Source of the DNA: Phallusia mammillata
Taxonomy: Eukaryota > Chordata > Ascidiacea > Phlebobranchia > Ascidiidae
NCBI GenBank assembly: GCA_003260075.1
Contig: QLIY01000012.1
Location: forward strand, 2,811-66,810
Length of the DNA stretch: 64,000 bases
Direction of reading: 5' to 3'
The notes beneath the pieces were generated by a model, which saw nothing but the letters and a program-made list of their open reading frames with translations, searched no databases and was not told the origin of the DNA. Position 1 is the stretch's first letter. Each line of letters starts with the position of its first letter. The position numbers were made by a program, and so were the translations under genes. Below are positions 22,531 through 35,300 of this stretch, piece after piece.

Positions 22531-23062
22531 AGGGATGGCGAACCTTTTTAGTTGAATGGTTCAAACATGATATCAAAATTCGGAAAGGAAACAAAGTGGG
22601 TCACATATTTTATTATGTGTCAGTGTCAATGCTAAGATGCTTGTTGCTGCATTTTTTCTGCAAGTCTTGTAATCCTAGGTAGTTTTCAGTTTAATACACG
22701 CAGCAGTCATATCTGAGCTGGGACGATTTCTGGCACTCGATTTTATGAAATTCTTGTGTGAAAACAAAGATTCGCATGAGTTTGAACCGAACAGCGTCAA
22801 CAAAGGTACAACAAATCGTTTCAAGTTGTACGTTTGAATAAACATATCTGTTGCCTCACAATTGACTCAACAATCTGTATTTTGCGACGATAGGCAATCT
22901 TTCAAAGGGCTTAAAGTAAACTGTTGTGTAGCTTTTTAATCTTGGAAATCTAATAACCCTACCCATAGTAATCCATACAAATTTTAAAAACTACAGGTGG
23001 GTCACTGGAATTCACGCAGTGGGTCACTTTGTGACCCGCGGGTCAGTGGTTCGTCATCCCTG
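22531..23062. mobile_element. hAT-type non-autonomous element
   Basis: Termini cagggatggcgaacc and ggttcgtcatccctg are inverted copies with one mismatch. The flanking 8-mers are gtatagac (22523-22530) and gtataggc (23063-23070). The right end carries gtgacccgcgggtcagtgg, a motif common near hAT-Charlie-type ends. At 532 bp, with no transposase. Confidence 0.87.
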
Positions 23063-23561
23063 GTATAGGCTATACAAAACTTGTTTTTTTAGTTTAAGAG
23101 ATGCTAATTTACTAAAACTTGTGCTTAGTTATGTAACAATAGTCTTTTACTACATGCAAAAAGGGCGCTATAATAGGCATCAAAACACACAATTGACACC
23201 AAAATTACTGGGCTACATTGTTTTGGCAAATAGCCGACGTCAATCGCGCCATTGCACGTACTCTAGTGCTAATTAAGACATGTTAGCGGAGGGGAAGTTT
23301 AATTTCCCCACCATATTTCACAGATGTCAAAATTTTTGCCACTCTGATTCCAAAAACACATAACAATCTCACTTACCACCAAAACATGTCAAAATTACTC
23401 CCTATGGGTAATTTTACATCCGGTAACAACGGTTTGGTGGTTGGAGCGCTTTGTAACGTAAGTCTATGTCAATAATTTAATCTTTACTGAATCACATTAA
23501 AAATCGCGCATGGATACGGTGGAACAGTTGGTCATATCGGACGCTCTAGAAATGGCTAAAC
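23063..23561. other. Intergenic DNA between two hAT elements
   Basis: About 500 bases in which no gene or repeat can be supported. Confidence 0.4.
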
Positions 23562-23892
23562 CAGTGGTTCCCAACCTTTTTTGTTACATTCCTCCCTTAG
23601 CCCATTTTCGAACTATTCATTCCTCCCCATAAGACGAAAAACAAATAGGCTAACATAAAAAATTATAGCAATTTGAAATAGACCTTATAATTAGGGATGT
23701 CCATTTCAGAATCCTTTACAACCGGTTCCAAATGTGAACCGGGTCCAAATTATAATGGACATAATAATGTGTGTACAAAAATATTGTGTAACATTTCCAA
23801 TGTAATTTTTTTAAAAGTTTTTATGAAATTCCTCCCCTGAACTCCTAAAATTCCTCCCTAGGGAGGAATTCCTCCCCGGTTGGGAACCACTG
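23562..23892. mobile_element. hAT-type MITE adjoining the PIPOX stop codon
   Basis: Termini cagtggttcccaacc and ggttgggaaccactg are perfect inverted repeats. The 8-bp duplication ggctaaac is perfect (23554-23561 and 23893-23900). The right-hand duplication touches the PIPOX stop codon (minus strand, 23903-23901), so the element occupies the start of that gene's 3' UTR. Confidence 0.92.
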
Positions 23893-23900
23893 GGCTAAAC

Positions 23901-26014
23901 CTAAAGCCGGGGTTGTTTGTACTTCCGGTTCAAGCTAAACGGCCGTAGATCATAATCTTGTTGCTGAGAAGTTGCAAGATTTGCCAAAATTTTTCCGATT
24001 GTAGGTGCGGGGCCGAATCCGTGACCTATAGGAATATACATCAATGGTTATTTTTTGGATTTTGTAAGCGTCCAAAACGACAGCGCGTACGTACTTTACC
24101 CAAGAGGTTGGCAACCCTTTCAGTACTGAGTTAATCACCTTACTTTTTATGTTGAAATGTAAATGTCAAAGTCAGGAGTTGTTGAAGTTATTTAACATAT
24201 GCACACTATGTCGTACTCGTAGCCTACCTGAAAATCCTGCTCCCAAAATGATGTTTTTGTGCAGCGGGTGGTAATCTAAAATAAAGTCGCTATCTGGAGT
24301 CATCTACAACAAATATAGGCAGTTAACGTATCAATAAAGGTTTGCATAAAAATCATTGTTAAACTTGTTCAACTTTGAAATGATATTTGCATGTTAAAAA
24401 GTCTGTCGAATTTGCCCTTCGAACGCTAACGGTAATAGCACATAAAATTGCGTCTTTGAAATGATTTATCACGCAATGCCACTACAAAAAAACAGTTAAT
24501 TGATTAACAATTTACTGTACAATTATACAACAAAACAAATGAGACACTGGAACTAATTTTGTTTACACATACAAATTAGTACATTGTGTCCGGTAACAAA
24601 CAGGTAATAAACACCGTTCTGATACAAAAATATTCCTAAGTTTATTTCCTAATAACAAACGGTTATAGCTTGCCAAACCAAAACCAACCGTTTGCAAAAA
24701 CGTTTCAGTGATCGTCGGTTCTGGTTCCAAATAGCTGAGATGTTTTGCCACTAAGTTTTTCAAGACAGCGAAACGTTTAGCAGCTAGTTCGTTGTCCTTA
24801 TCAGAAGGCCTCCTGTCTCTTGCGTCCGGATCGGCGGAAACACGATGATGATAACACACCTGTTCGTGAAAAGGTCGGTTGGTTACATTTGATCGTTGTA
24901 TATCAACGCTGACGAAGTTAGAACGGTTAAGCAGATCTTAGTGACAACACAAGTCAGGCCAGTGGTCCCCAACCTTCCACCTAATAAGGGATGAATTTAC
25001 TTTGATTTGTACTTATGATTTGTAAAAAATCACTTAAGCCCTTGGAAAAATAACCAGTAAAATTCATAATACTCAATTTTAATGATATTTGTGTGTTTAG
25101 CTTCCACTATGTAGTGTATTGGGGAGGAATGAAAATGCTTTGAATTGTTAAGGAAGGAATTCGTCGATAAAGGTTAGGGAACACAGAGTTAGGCGAGTGA
25201 TGGTGTGTTAAGCGTTCTATTTTTGCTTCCATAATTGACACAAAGGCTGTAAGATTTGTCCATCCGAACATTTGGTTTACCTTTACCATTCCGGGATATT
25301 CGTAGTCGGGTGTGGAATACACGTGATAACCGGACATGTACACCATAAACGGAAAATCGTACTTTGCTCGACGAGAATAAGAATCCCGAATTTTCCAATA
25401 GTGAACTTTAACCGTTGCAGCCTAAACAAAGTATAGCACAAAGTTTGCAATTGAACACTTGGTTGTGAGAAGTTGGGAAACAAAATTTAGTTACCTGGGC
25501 GGGCACCTGCACGTCCAAGTCCCGCATTACTTCGGCAATCCATGGTCCACAAGCCAAGACTACAGATTTTGAGCTGTATACACCTTTATTAGTTTCTGCA
25601 GTTACGTTGTTTTCATTTATAGGTTTAATGGCCAATACTTTTTCCTCGTCAAGTATGGTTCCACCCAAATCACGAAACTCTTTCTGGTACAGAGAGATAT
25701 TGGTTTATTCAGTGATGTTTTGTTTTATTCCTTAGCTTGTTATTTTCTCACCCAAATAGTTTGCAGGCATTTATCGGCCTTCAGTACGGCACCGTTGTCC
25801 TCGAAATATGCCGAAAAATTGTCGTCAAAGTCCATGCCTAAAAAGTTTGCGCCGATTTCATGCCCAGCGTATGAAGTATATCGCACGTCATTTTGGTCCA
25901 TGTAATGCTTCATGCGACTGATAAGCTCTCCCGTGCTTTCTTTTTCCGCAATGGTCAAATGTCCGGTGTGCCTAAATCAGAGTTGCAAGTCGGACCGGGC
26001 TTTTCGGGCCGGGT

Positions 26015-26110
<96 letters not shown>

Positions 26111-26847
26111 TTTTAAATAAAATCACTCAGCTAAGTAACAATTCTCTGGCTTTGACCTGATGCCCACCCTCCTCTAAAACGTGTTGTTTACCCCATTGTC
26201 TACTATTGCTCATCGTGTTTGTTGTCTTTCTCTTTTTTCTTTCTCATCCTTTGTTGCACGGCTTTTGTGGATTGGGCTGTCAATCAAAATTTCGGGCCTA
26301 AACGGGCTTTGCAAAAACGTTTCGGGTTCGGGCCGGGCTTCGGGCTTACTTTCGGGTTCGGGCCGGCTTCGGGCTCAGATTTCGGGCCCGCTTGCAACTC
26401 TGGCCTAAATGCACCATCTTAGTGAAAAGTGGTTTTGGTGAAGAACATTTGGGTACACAACTAATACATGGTTCGAACAAATCTCAGCAAAAATACCAAA
26501 TTATGTGCATCAATTACAGCTGATGGCATCAACATTTGCCGAAACGTTTGAACAATAAAGTATGTCGCCTTCTACTTCTATTTTGGGCCGTTATTTTCAT
26601 TATGTAACTTATGAACAGATCCGTATATAGCAGCGGTTCCCAAACTGGGGTCCGCGGACCTTTGGGGGTCCGTGAAGCAATTTTACGGGGTCCGCGAAAA
26701 GGTTGACGTGACTCTGTGGTCTTATTTGGCGTCAATTTGTGTCACTGAAAAGGTTTAAATCAAAGTACAATTAGAGATCTACTGCCTCCATTACTATACA
26801 ATAGATATTGCATGACAACTATCCTTTATTGCATGACAACTATCAAG

Positions 26848-26895
<48 letters not shown>

Positions 26896-27655
26896 ACCTT
26901 CAGGCTTAAGGTCCGCGAGTCCTCGATATAATGACAAAGTGACCGTTTTGAAAAGCAATGAAAAAGTTCGAAAACCACTAAGTTTGAAAGCTGTTATATT
27001 AAAAAGAATCATGACTGCACTAGTGTACTATAAGAAACAATGGTTTTGCATTTTTCGTATAGCATTCTCTGATTTTTATAGGGCCGCAAAATTTTAAAAT
27101 AATTACAAAGGGTCCACCAGGCAAAATTTTTAGAAAAGTTTGGGAACCGCTGGTATATAGTGTTCCAAAGATTAACAGCATTTCGACAATAGCTGCTGTC
27201 ATTGATGCTTCATGCACAGACAAAGGCTTGTATTTTTTGCCCTTTTAAAATTATTCGCAAAAAAACAGATTCACAACAAGAGAGCAAAATGGCACTGGGA
27301 CCTGCAATTTTTCAGCTACATTGCCGCATTGCTGCATTGCACTTACAGTACTAACTCTGTCCCGGATACTCGCTCCAACGATGCCCAATGCCGCATGGCT
27401 TCCGGAATCAATTCAGAGCAATAGTGCTTGCGGTGAGACCGCTTTGTCAAACGGGCATGCCCCTGCGAGCTGCCCCTGGAATGTGGCAATGAAAACTGTT
27501 AAAAAACAAATTGGAAACAGGTTATGGTCTTTCATTGATATTCACAAAACCTTACCAACCTGGTCTAACAGCAAAACGTTATACTTCTGTAAGGCCAAGT
27601 GGTATGCAGTCCACGAGCCAATAATTCCTGCGCCCACAACTATGACGTCATACAT
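23901..27655 (-). CDS. PIPOX: PIPOX-like sarcosine / L-pipecolate oxidase
   Basis: Eight exons in phase on the minus strand: 27655-27560, 27495-27347, 25971-25752, 25683-25495, 25421-25281, 24859-24689, 24303-24228, 24025-23901, giving 388 residues against 390 in human. This is a flavoprotein of the monomeric sarcosine oxidase family, normally peroxisomal, which oxidises N-methyl or cyclic amino acids and releases hydrogen peroxide. The FAD-binding GAGIIGS lies at residues 8-14, [13 protein letters not shown] just after exon 1, [10 protein letters not shown] in exon 4, and the C-terminal [12 protein letters not shown] and GAGFSGHGF flavin contacts in exons 7-8. The residue aligned with the cysteine that carries covalent FAD is Phe319. 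The C-terminus PRL is at best a weak peroxisomal PTS1. Introns hold three hAT elements. An in-frame stop upstream supports the ATG at 27655. Confidence 0.92.
24960..25186. mobile_element. Degenerate hAT-type MITE in PIPOX intron 5
   Basis: Left end cagtggtccccaacctt. The right end aaggttagggaacacag is a decayed inverse. The flanking 8-mers agtcaggc (24952-24959) and agttaggc (25187-25194) match 7/8. It is older than its neighbours. Confidence 0.65.
25978..26402. mobile_element. hAT-type element inserted on the PIPOX exon 3 acceptor
   Basis: Ends cagagttgcaag and cttgcaactctg are exact inverses. The 8-bp duplication gcctaaat is perfect (25970-25977, 26403-26410). On the minus strand that octamer is atttaggc, which contains the AG acceptor of PIPOX exon 3. 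The interior shares cgggcttcaaaa-type and ttcgggttcgggcc words with copies at 30246 and 41411. It contains a C-run of about 90 (26019-26110) that may be a gap filler. Confidence 0.9.
26520..26630. mobile_element. Partial copy of the short MITE seen at 8640
   Basis: It shares catttgccgaaa, gaacaataaag, atgtcgc and ttttgggccgttattttcat with the right arm of the element at 8640-8795. The outer end reads ttatgaacagatcc, matching the inverse of that element's left flank. The hAT insertion at 26631 abuts this end. Confidence 0.7.
26631..27152. mobile_element. hAT-type element in PIPOX intron 2
   Basis: Termini cagcggttcccaaact and agtttgggaaccgctg are perfect inverses. The 8-bp duplication gtatatag is perfect (26623-26630, 27153-27160). 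It contains a 47-base C-run (26849-26895). Its interior (ggggtccgcggacc) is of the type common near hAT ends. Confidence 0.93.
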
Positions 27656-28159
27656 GCTGCAAACTGCGTCGTTTTTTATCTAGTCTGTAACCCAGCACGG
27701 GAATAGAGATTTGACGTTTCGCCTTTTTGCCAAATGCTTAGCCACGACGAAGTTAATCATTTATAGACAACACAGACTTTGAAAGGTTACCTAGCCTGCA
27801 AACCCTCTTGGTATGATTATAGTGTACTGATATTTCTGGAGCGCTTTGCAAACTGAGCACAAAAAGCCGCAACAGATAACAAATGTTAAATTGTAACATA
27901 CAATCTTGTCATTGATCAGGACCTCTCCCATTTCATAACTTCAGTAAAGGGGTCTGAAAATGTAAAAAAACTACTAAAACTATACGTTGCTAGATAACCC
28001 TGTCTGCTTGAAAACACAGCATTATAAAATGTAAAATGTGTATTATTAGTGGTAAACTACAACAATATCACAATAGATTTAAATGTGTTTTTTTTCCTTC
28101 ACGATAAACACAAATCCCCACAAAGCAAACGTAGTAATTGGCAAAACGCTGACATCGGC
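27656..28159. other. Spacer between SLC23 and PIPOX genes
   Basis: Both neighbours are on the minus strand. It should contain the SLC23 3' UTR and the PIPOX promoter. No other feature can be supported. Confidence 0.5.
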
Positions 28160-31100
28160 TTATCCAGAAGCATTTGCGTTCGTATGTGATGTAAAATCTG
28201 CCATTTGCACTTCGTCGCTTGAGATATTGCCCGATCTAGTCGGTAGTAGATTGAAGGATGGGCAAACAGGAATGTAGCGAAATGCTTTCACTTTATCCAC
28301 TTGCCGCTGGATTGGGGCTAAAAATATATACATGTTTTATTTGTTCAATTTTTTATTCTGGGGTGGCCGTGTATACCTGGAAAATCATATACATCCTCGT
28401 CACTTTCTTCAGAACCTTCATGTTGTAGCCAAGTTGTCATTCCTCGTTCTTCCTTTGTGCCTATAATACAGAAACAGGTTTTAAAACATGTGGATCAATC
28501 GCCGAGTTGATGACTTCGTGTGCGACCGCATATCCGGATGTGGTTTTTGCAAGCACCAGATCATATATAGACCCAGCAACTTCCCAAAACACATACTTTA
28601 TAGTCGTGTGCGACCGCATCACTATAGTCCTTGATCTACCAATTGCCGCCAACTGTCTCCACATGTTTTTCGTTTATTTATCCATTGATTCAGCAAAATG
28701 ATTTAGCAGTCTTAATTCTCTATGACGTCACGATTTGTATTGTTGCGTTGTTTATTGTCAGTTGACTTAATTGTTTGCACATGATAGGCGTTTGAAAGTT
28801 TCAGCTCACCGAAATCGATTTGAGACCAGTTTTTTAATACCAAATGTTTAACAAAAGATTTGTTCTGCCGCCATTCCAGATATTAAATATACACGTGTTA
28901 ACGGTCGCAGGTTGTGTACTCCTGTTTTATAGGAACCACGTACCTGGAATTGTGTTGTCAAGAATAAAAGCAATGACACCTGCAATAAACATTCCAGTTT
29001 GCAAAAGCACCAGAATGACTTGGTTGGCTTCTGTAGATCCTATGTACAACATGCACAAACGTTTTCGAGTGTTATCTTTTTTTCAAGGTAGCTGTGTTGT
29101 AACCAAACCAAACGTAAAATATGAGATTTTTAATCTACCTGTGTCGATTAATGTGGAATTCTTCTTGACCCACTCGGGCAGTGTGATGCCGAGAAATGTC
29201 GAAAATCCCATCACAAGTAAGTTGCGTGATGAATTCAGGTCGACAAACTGTAGACTGGACATTCCGACAGCAGCAATCATACCAAACATAACGCAGAACA
29301 TACCACCTGTAAATATCAGTAACCGAAAACATTTTGCAGCAGTTTGGTGAGAAATTGACGATTCGATTATATTCGATCCCTCTCTCTCTCAAAAAAAAAC
29401 GGTAAACAATCAGTATCAGTGTATTTTTTATTTTCGAAACAGAAATATAAATTTTGCCGGTTTAAATGACATTGTCGGTTTCTGTCTATGCAAATAGATT
29501 CGATTTTGTACAGTATTTGTTTCAGCACTTACCCACCACGGGATCAGGAATAGTTGTGAACAGTGCCCCGAACTTTCCGATTACAGCAAGCAACAACATA
29601 ATAATTGCACCAGTTTGCACAACACGCCGACTGCCAACCTAAAAATGCGAGTTTTGGATCATTGAGTTCAGTCCAAGATTTTGACAAACTTTGACAGATT
29701 TATCAACCTTAGTGATTCCAATGGCACCTATGTTTTCGCTGTATGACGTTGTTCCGTTTCCTGTTCCTAATGATCCAGCGATGACACAACCGACGCCTTC
29801 CATGAAAATGCCCCTGTTGACAGCAGTAGGTGATGATAATTTTCAATCTCATAAATATGTTAGCGACGAAAAAACAACAAGTTAGTGGTTAGTGGTTTCA
29901 TTTGCCAATTTGCACACAATTTGCACAGGTACTGTTATTTAGCGCTTTAACATGAGAAAGTCTGTGCCCAAATTTTAAAGGTAAATTAATAATTTTAAAG
30001 GCTTTCCAACCTGCTAATCGCGTGCTTTGGTGGAGGGCGTACGTGACAGAGGCGCGCACAAGCATAGTAGTCGCCGATTGACTCGATCATTGACGCAATG
30101 ACTCCGCTGATCATGCCAAGCACTCCGGAAGCCGTGACCACAGGTAATCCCCATTGACCTGTAAAAAACAAGAATTGTTGCTGCTGTATTTTAAACTGCA
30201 CTTGAAATGCGCAATGAAACATTTCTACTAGATTGGTTGTAAAATCAGAGCTGGAAGTTGTGCCGAGCTTTTCTGTCCGGGTTCGGGTTTGGGCTTCTTA
30301 AAAAAACGGACCTGATTCGGGCATGATTTTACACTCTGTATCAGTATTTTTTTACAAAGTAGCCAGTTGCAGGACCTGACCTAATGTTAAGCAGCCCGAA
30401 AACGACATGTTAAGGACCAATTGTCTGCTATACGTTTGTCGTCTTGGACTTTTCTGAGGCTTCAATGTATAGGCCTGTCGATCAAACTTTTGGGACCAAA
30501 CGGGCTTCTCAAAACGATTCGGGTTCCGGCCGAGTTTCGGGCTTGTACTTTCAGGTTCGGGCCGGGTTCGGGCTCCGATTTCGGGCCCGTTTACAACCCT
30601 GTGTAAAATGTTACTATACGTTTACCTGGATATGGAACACGGAACCAGGCAGCTTGAGAAAGGACCCCGATTCTCCCATCTGTTCGTGCAGCATACCCAT
30701 ACATCGTGTTCGAGGTAGGAAAGGCACCCGCCGCAGTCAGAATGGCACAGAATCCCCACGCTAACAAAACCGCCAATATAACCTTAAAATTATTTCAAAA
30801 CATTTATACAACCCCCAAAAATGTACATCGCGCTTTTGTAAACCATAAATGTTTCAATGTCAGATTACGTTATGTAGGTTAAATCATTTAAGTAGTTTGC
30901 TTACTGGAAACAAAGAGAAGAATTTGATTCTGACAGTGCGACAAGCCTTTTCATCAAACTTGAAGAACGGAATCGGAACTTCAACGTTTCGAAGATGTTG
31001 CGAAAACAATATGATAAGAAAACTCGTCCTGAGTCAACGAAATGGTAGATAGTTTTTTCCCGTTAATTCCAATTTGGCAAAACATTTGTAATCTGCTTAC

Positions 31101-32308
31101 AGCATTGCGATTCCCCAATGGGATCCAGCAAAATCTCCTGCTGGTCCGAAGAGTCCCAATCCAACTAATGTGATTGTTGGGGCGATTGTCAGAGGACCAA
31201 TTCTTGACATAAGAAAGCCGATCACGCCAGTAATACCCAGCACTACTTGGGTTAGTGATGCCACCATAATCGCTCCTTGAACCTGGCGAAAATAAGATAA
31301 GTTTTTAACGTCAATTGTTGATCAATGTCACATGTTGATACATTCGTAGAAAAAACTTACGAAGCATCAATCGCAAAATTGGCTTTTATGTTTTACTTTT
31401 TTATTCATATGGAGAGGTCTACCTGAACCATCCGAACTTTCCAGAAATCTGGAGGTTCCGTCGGTGATGTTGTGGAGTTATCGGTCTGGTTACCAGATGT
31501 CACAGGCATTGGGATTGAGGTCATTATTGCAATGGCTGGCGTTAAAAATGAAAACGCTGCACCCTGTATTATTGGCAACCTACAAAAGTTTAACAAAGTA
31601 AAACAACTCTTAACGTTTCCTTTGGTTTTGTACTCGTTTCCTTTGGTCTTTGCACTTTAAAGTTTACCTGTTTCCGATGGTGGTTTGCAACAACGTAGCA
31701 ATACCAGAAGCAAAAAATATGGTGCTGATGATTTCTCCCTTTGCTACGTTGTTGTCGGCAATACCAAGAGGTCCAGCGAGAATTAGGGGTACTGCTACAG
31801 TCGATCCAAACATCGTAAGATAGTGCTAAAAAAGGTGTGCTATATGTAATGTTAAATAAAAATACAAAATTACAAATAAAGATAAATATCATAATGACTT
31901 AAAATTGTCCTCAAAATCGGTCTTACCCCCCCCCCAGCGAGAATTAGGGGTACTGCTACAGTCGATCCAAACATCGTAAGATAATGCTAAAAAAGGTGTG
32001 CTATATGTAATGTTAAATAAAAATACAAAATCACAAATAAAGATAAATATCATAAAAAATTAAAATGGTCTTCGAAATCGGTCTTGTGTTTAATAAAGGA
32101 GCAATGGGTGTGATAGACTGACCTGAAATCCAAGTAAAATGCACAAATACCATGGTGGTACTTCTTCTATCCCATACATCAAAGAGTCCTTTCTAGTTTC
32201 CGTAATTGTTTGTTTTTCTTTATCTTCTTCTTCAATCATTTCTACCTGATCTGGAGCCAATGACGTTATTTCAGGCAAATCCTTTCCATTGTTTTTTAAA
32301 TCTTCCAT
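28160..32308 (-). CDS. SLC23-family ascorbate/nucleobase transporter
   Basis: Thirteen phase-consistent minus-strand exons: 32308-32123, 31825-31668, 31579-31423, 31282-31101, 31028-30905, 30782-30626, 30158-30011, 29813-29708, 29638-29533, 29306-29139, 29039-28944, 28460-28377, 28317-28160. They give 609 residues; human SVCT1 has 598. Hallmarks in order: [19 protein letters not shown], then [18 protein letters not shown], then the [14 protein letters not shown] block, [40 protein letters not shown] and the signature [20 protein letters not shown]. The tail is charged (EERGMTTW). These are the motifs of the sodium-dependent SVCT branch rather than bacterial uracil permeases, so ascorbate is the likely substrate, although invertebrate members can carry nucleobases. 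Multiple membrane helices are evident throughout. The start is the first in-frame ATG of exon 1. The 5' UTR was not traced. Confidence 0.93.
30246..30601. mobile_element. hAT-type element, CAGAGTTG family, SLC23 intron 6
   Basis: Left end cagagctggaagttgt, right end ttacaaccctg. The 8-bp duplication tgtaaaat is perfect (30238-30245, 30602-30609). It shares the internal block gtcgatcaaacttttggg with the copy at 41411 and related words with the one at 25978. It sits 24 bases past the donor of exon 6. Confidence 0.88.
31775..32084. repeat. Doubled segment joined by C-run (SLC23 exon 2 region)
   Basis: 31775-31925 recurs at 31936 onward with a few differences, separated by ten C (31926-31935). 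The second copy repeats the 5' part of exon 2 without its 3' half, so it should not be annotated as a second exon. Confidence 0.85.
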
Positions 32309-35300
32309 ATTTTGCTTTAGAAGTAGACCAATTTTCAATGCAACTAGTTTACAAAACGAACGTGGATAAAAATACTTAATACATTTATTGTAATAGGCAA
32401 ACGTACAGGTTTTGAACGTTTCTTGATTATTATCTTCAACAATTATATTTTATCATGCAACACAACGGGACCTCGCAATGCACTAACTTCGGTAGTCCCC
32501 CCCCCCTACATTTATTGTAATAGGCAAACGTACAGGTTTTGAACGTTTCTTGATGCACTAACTCACAATGCACTAACTTCGGTAGCCAGACTTTATTGCC
32601 ATTGGTTTTGAAACCGATGTGTTTTTATCACAAATTCGCAATAACGTAAACTAATCAATAAAACAAACGATCTTAACCAAATGTGCAATTCATTTAAACC
32701 TACTTTTCACAGCTCGTGACAAACACTGGAAATTTGACAACATTAGTGCCAAACACAATTTAACGCCTTTGCCTTTGTGCTGAACGAAGCACACAAACAG
32801 TTCGAGGCGTTGCTATAATTAATTTCCATATATTGGCATCCGACAACATGTTTCCTTTTTTCTACGCAGATAAACAGAAAGTTAAAAAACCTCCAGAGAA
32901 AGTTCCCGAGCCGTGATTTGCCACCGTGATATTTTAAGGCAACTTTTGCAGAGTATGCTGCCTGTCAGAGGGTCCGATACCGCTCAATCAAATGATTCTA
33001 AGCAAAGTATAACATTTTCACTTAAAGCTCACCCACTTACAAGCCGGATTTTAGCAAAACGATTTTAAGTCATGTCAGGTCGACATAGCTTCGGTTTGAT
33101 TACACATATAGGAAACAATTAATTATTTTAAGTATTACGTCATTATGACATTTCACCCAAACCGCATTGCAAAATAAGCTATTTTCTGTTCTAGCACTTT
33201 TCGAAGCTTCCGATTCTAAACTTTACTACATTGATGTTGCTTTGAACCGACAGTAAATGAGATTCTCTTTACTTGTCGGGTCGTGACCTACTGACCAGTT
33301 GATGACAAACTGATCAGCTAAGAACAGGCACAATCTTTATGGTTCACTGGTCCCAAACTATTCCGCTGAAAACACAAACAGTTGAGTCACTCTCAAACTT
33401 TTCGACATGACATCATACCTCTATGACTTTTAGTCTTACGTTTGGCAAATACATTTTTTAAAGATGAAAATGGAAAAAATAAACCTATCAATGACGCATG
33501 GCCGTTTGCCAATTCAGGTGGTTAAAATCTCCCCTCATGCGCGTCATACAACGAGGAAAGCAAACTTTGCTCGGTAGTTTATACCCTCTCTCTCTGTCGA
33601 CAAATGATTTACAGACTTCACTGCATGCATTGATTTAAAAGCTCTTCATTGGACAACTTGTTTGAACAGAGTTTGTTTTTTTAGAGTCAACCAACACAGC
33701 AAAGTTGTGTTAAAACGGCGCAATAGCAGAAACGCACACCTTTGTTATGTACAAAATGATGCGGATTCGCGCATACGCATTCACTACAAACAACTTGAAA
33801 CATTTTTGAATAATAACTGTTCTAAGGTGGAAAGCTTTACGGGTAATCCCAACTCCTGTTTTACATTTTGTTATTGTCGAAAGGAAAAAGAGAAACAGTC
33901 CGCAAAACTTATTAAACTAAGTTTCTTAAACTGCAGTAATACGCACAATTTCTTTTGCCTGTTTTTTTTTCATTCGCTGCAAGTTATTTTTAGTTAATTG
34001 ATCCGACCCATAATTTGTAGTCATGTGGACCTCTTTTTATTACGGGTTTAACCAAAGACTATTGACGTTTATACAATCATACGACCTCATCTTGTCCAGA
34101 AAAAAAATGTTTGAGCTGACCACATAATATATGTGTTTACATTTGCAACACTCTATTCAGTACTTCCTTAAAAATCAAGCGAAAAGAGGTTCCAAAAGTA
34201 TATGATCTTAAAAATGTTGGATGGACATCCTCAATAGGGCGTGAAGCGCCTAATTCACCTCGTTTACGAAAAAAATTGACGAAATGTAAATATGGCTGAA
34301 CAATGGTATTTCTGAATAAAGTAAAGTTAAGTTTTGCGAATGGTTGACTATCTTTGTTTGTACTATCGAAAAACATTCAGACGACTAATCAAACTGATTG
34401 TCTGAAGCGTGTTTGTTTGATTACAGAGAGGGTTAGCCAAAAGCTTTGGGTGAAACTTATAGAAACATTGACGAAACCCCCCCCCCCCCTTTGTTTGTAC
34501 TATCGAAAAACATTCAGACGACTAATCAAACTGATTGGCTGGAGCGTGTTTGTTTGATTACAGGGAGAGTCAGCCAAAAGCTTTGGGTGAAACTTATCGA
34601 AACATTGACGAAACCATAAAAAAGTTTGAAAAAAAAACAATATTTGTCTGTGAATCTTTTATTGCTTATTTCCTTGCGTTAAATTTAGTTCGTAATTCCA
34701 ACCCAACCTCACTATTAATTTCAATAACTGCGCTCTTTACGCTATCTATCGGTAGTTAGCAAAAGTTTGTGTTGTGAGCTCTTGTCGTTGTAGCTCTACC
34801 GAAGCGATCAACAATTCATAGCCACGCGCCTGTGACGTCAAGCACGTTTACACAAACATTTCGCAATTGAAGTTAGAAGAAGTGGAGAGCGGCTGGCTGA
34901 CGGTACGCTTGAGTGGGTGCACGAGCCCGCCCTTACTCTCTTTATTTCTTCTTCCAGAGAGCAAATATTAGCTCGCCCACGAAGCTAATATAGCGAGCAG
35001 CGTCAATAACGGAACTCCCTGTCATGTGAAGCAACAGTCTTTCGTGGTTTTCTGAGTAATTTTCCGAAATATTCAGGCTGTAGCCTTATTTGCAAGTTAA
35101 TTTTTGTTGATACTATTTTATGCTGTTTAAAGGTAGTATAGAGGAAGTCAATTACAGGTCACATACAGTTGGATGGCGTTTAAATAGGTTGTGATAAAAA
35201 TAAAAAGCTTAGGAGTTTGAACTTAGAAGTTCCTTGCCACGTTTTACACAGACATGGGACCACCTGTACGTGTTAACCCTAATCGCCTTTAGTATTTCGT

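Noticed and set aside
26019-26110. Poly-Pro open frames across the C-run
   Set aside because: Homopolymer inside a hAT element, not coding.
28461-28701. Open frames on both strands inside SLC23 intron 11
   Set aside because: They lie wholly in an intron fixed by good phase-matched junctions and show no motif.
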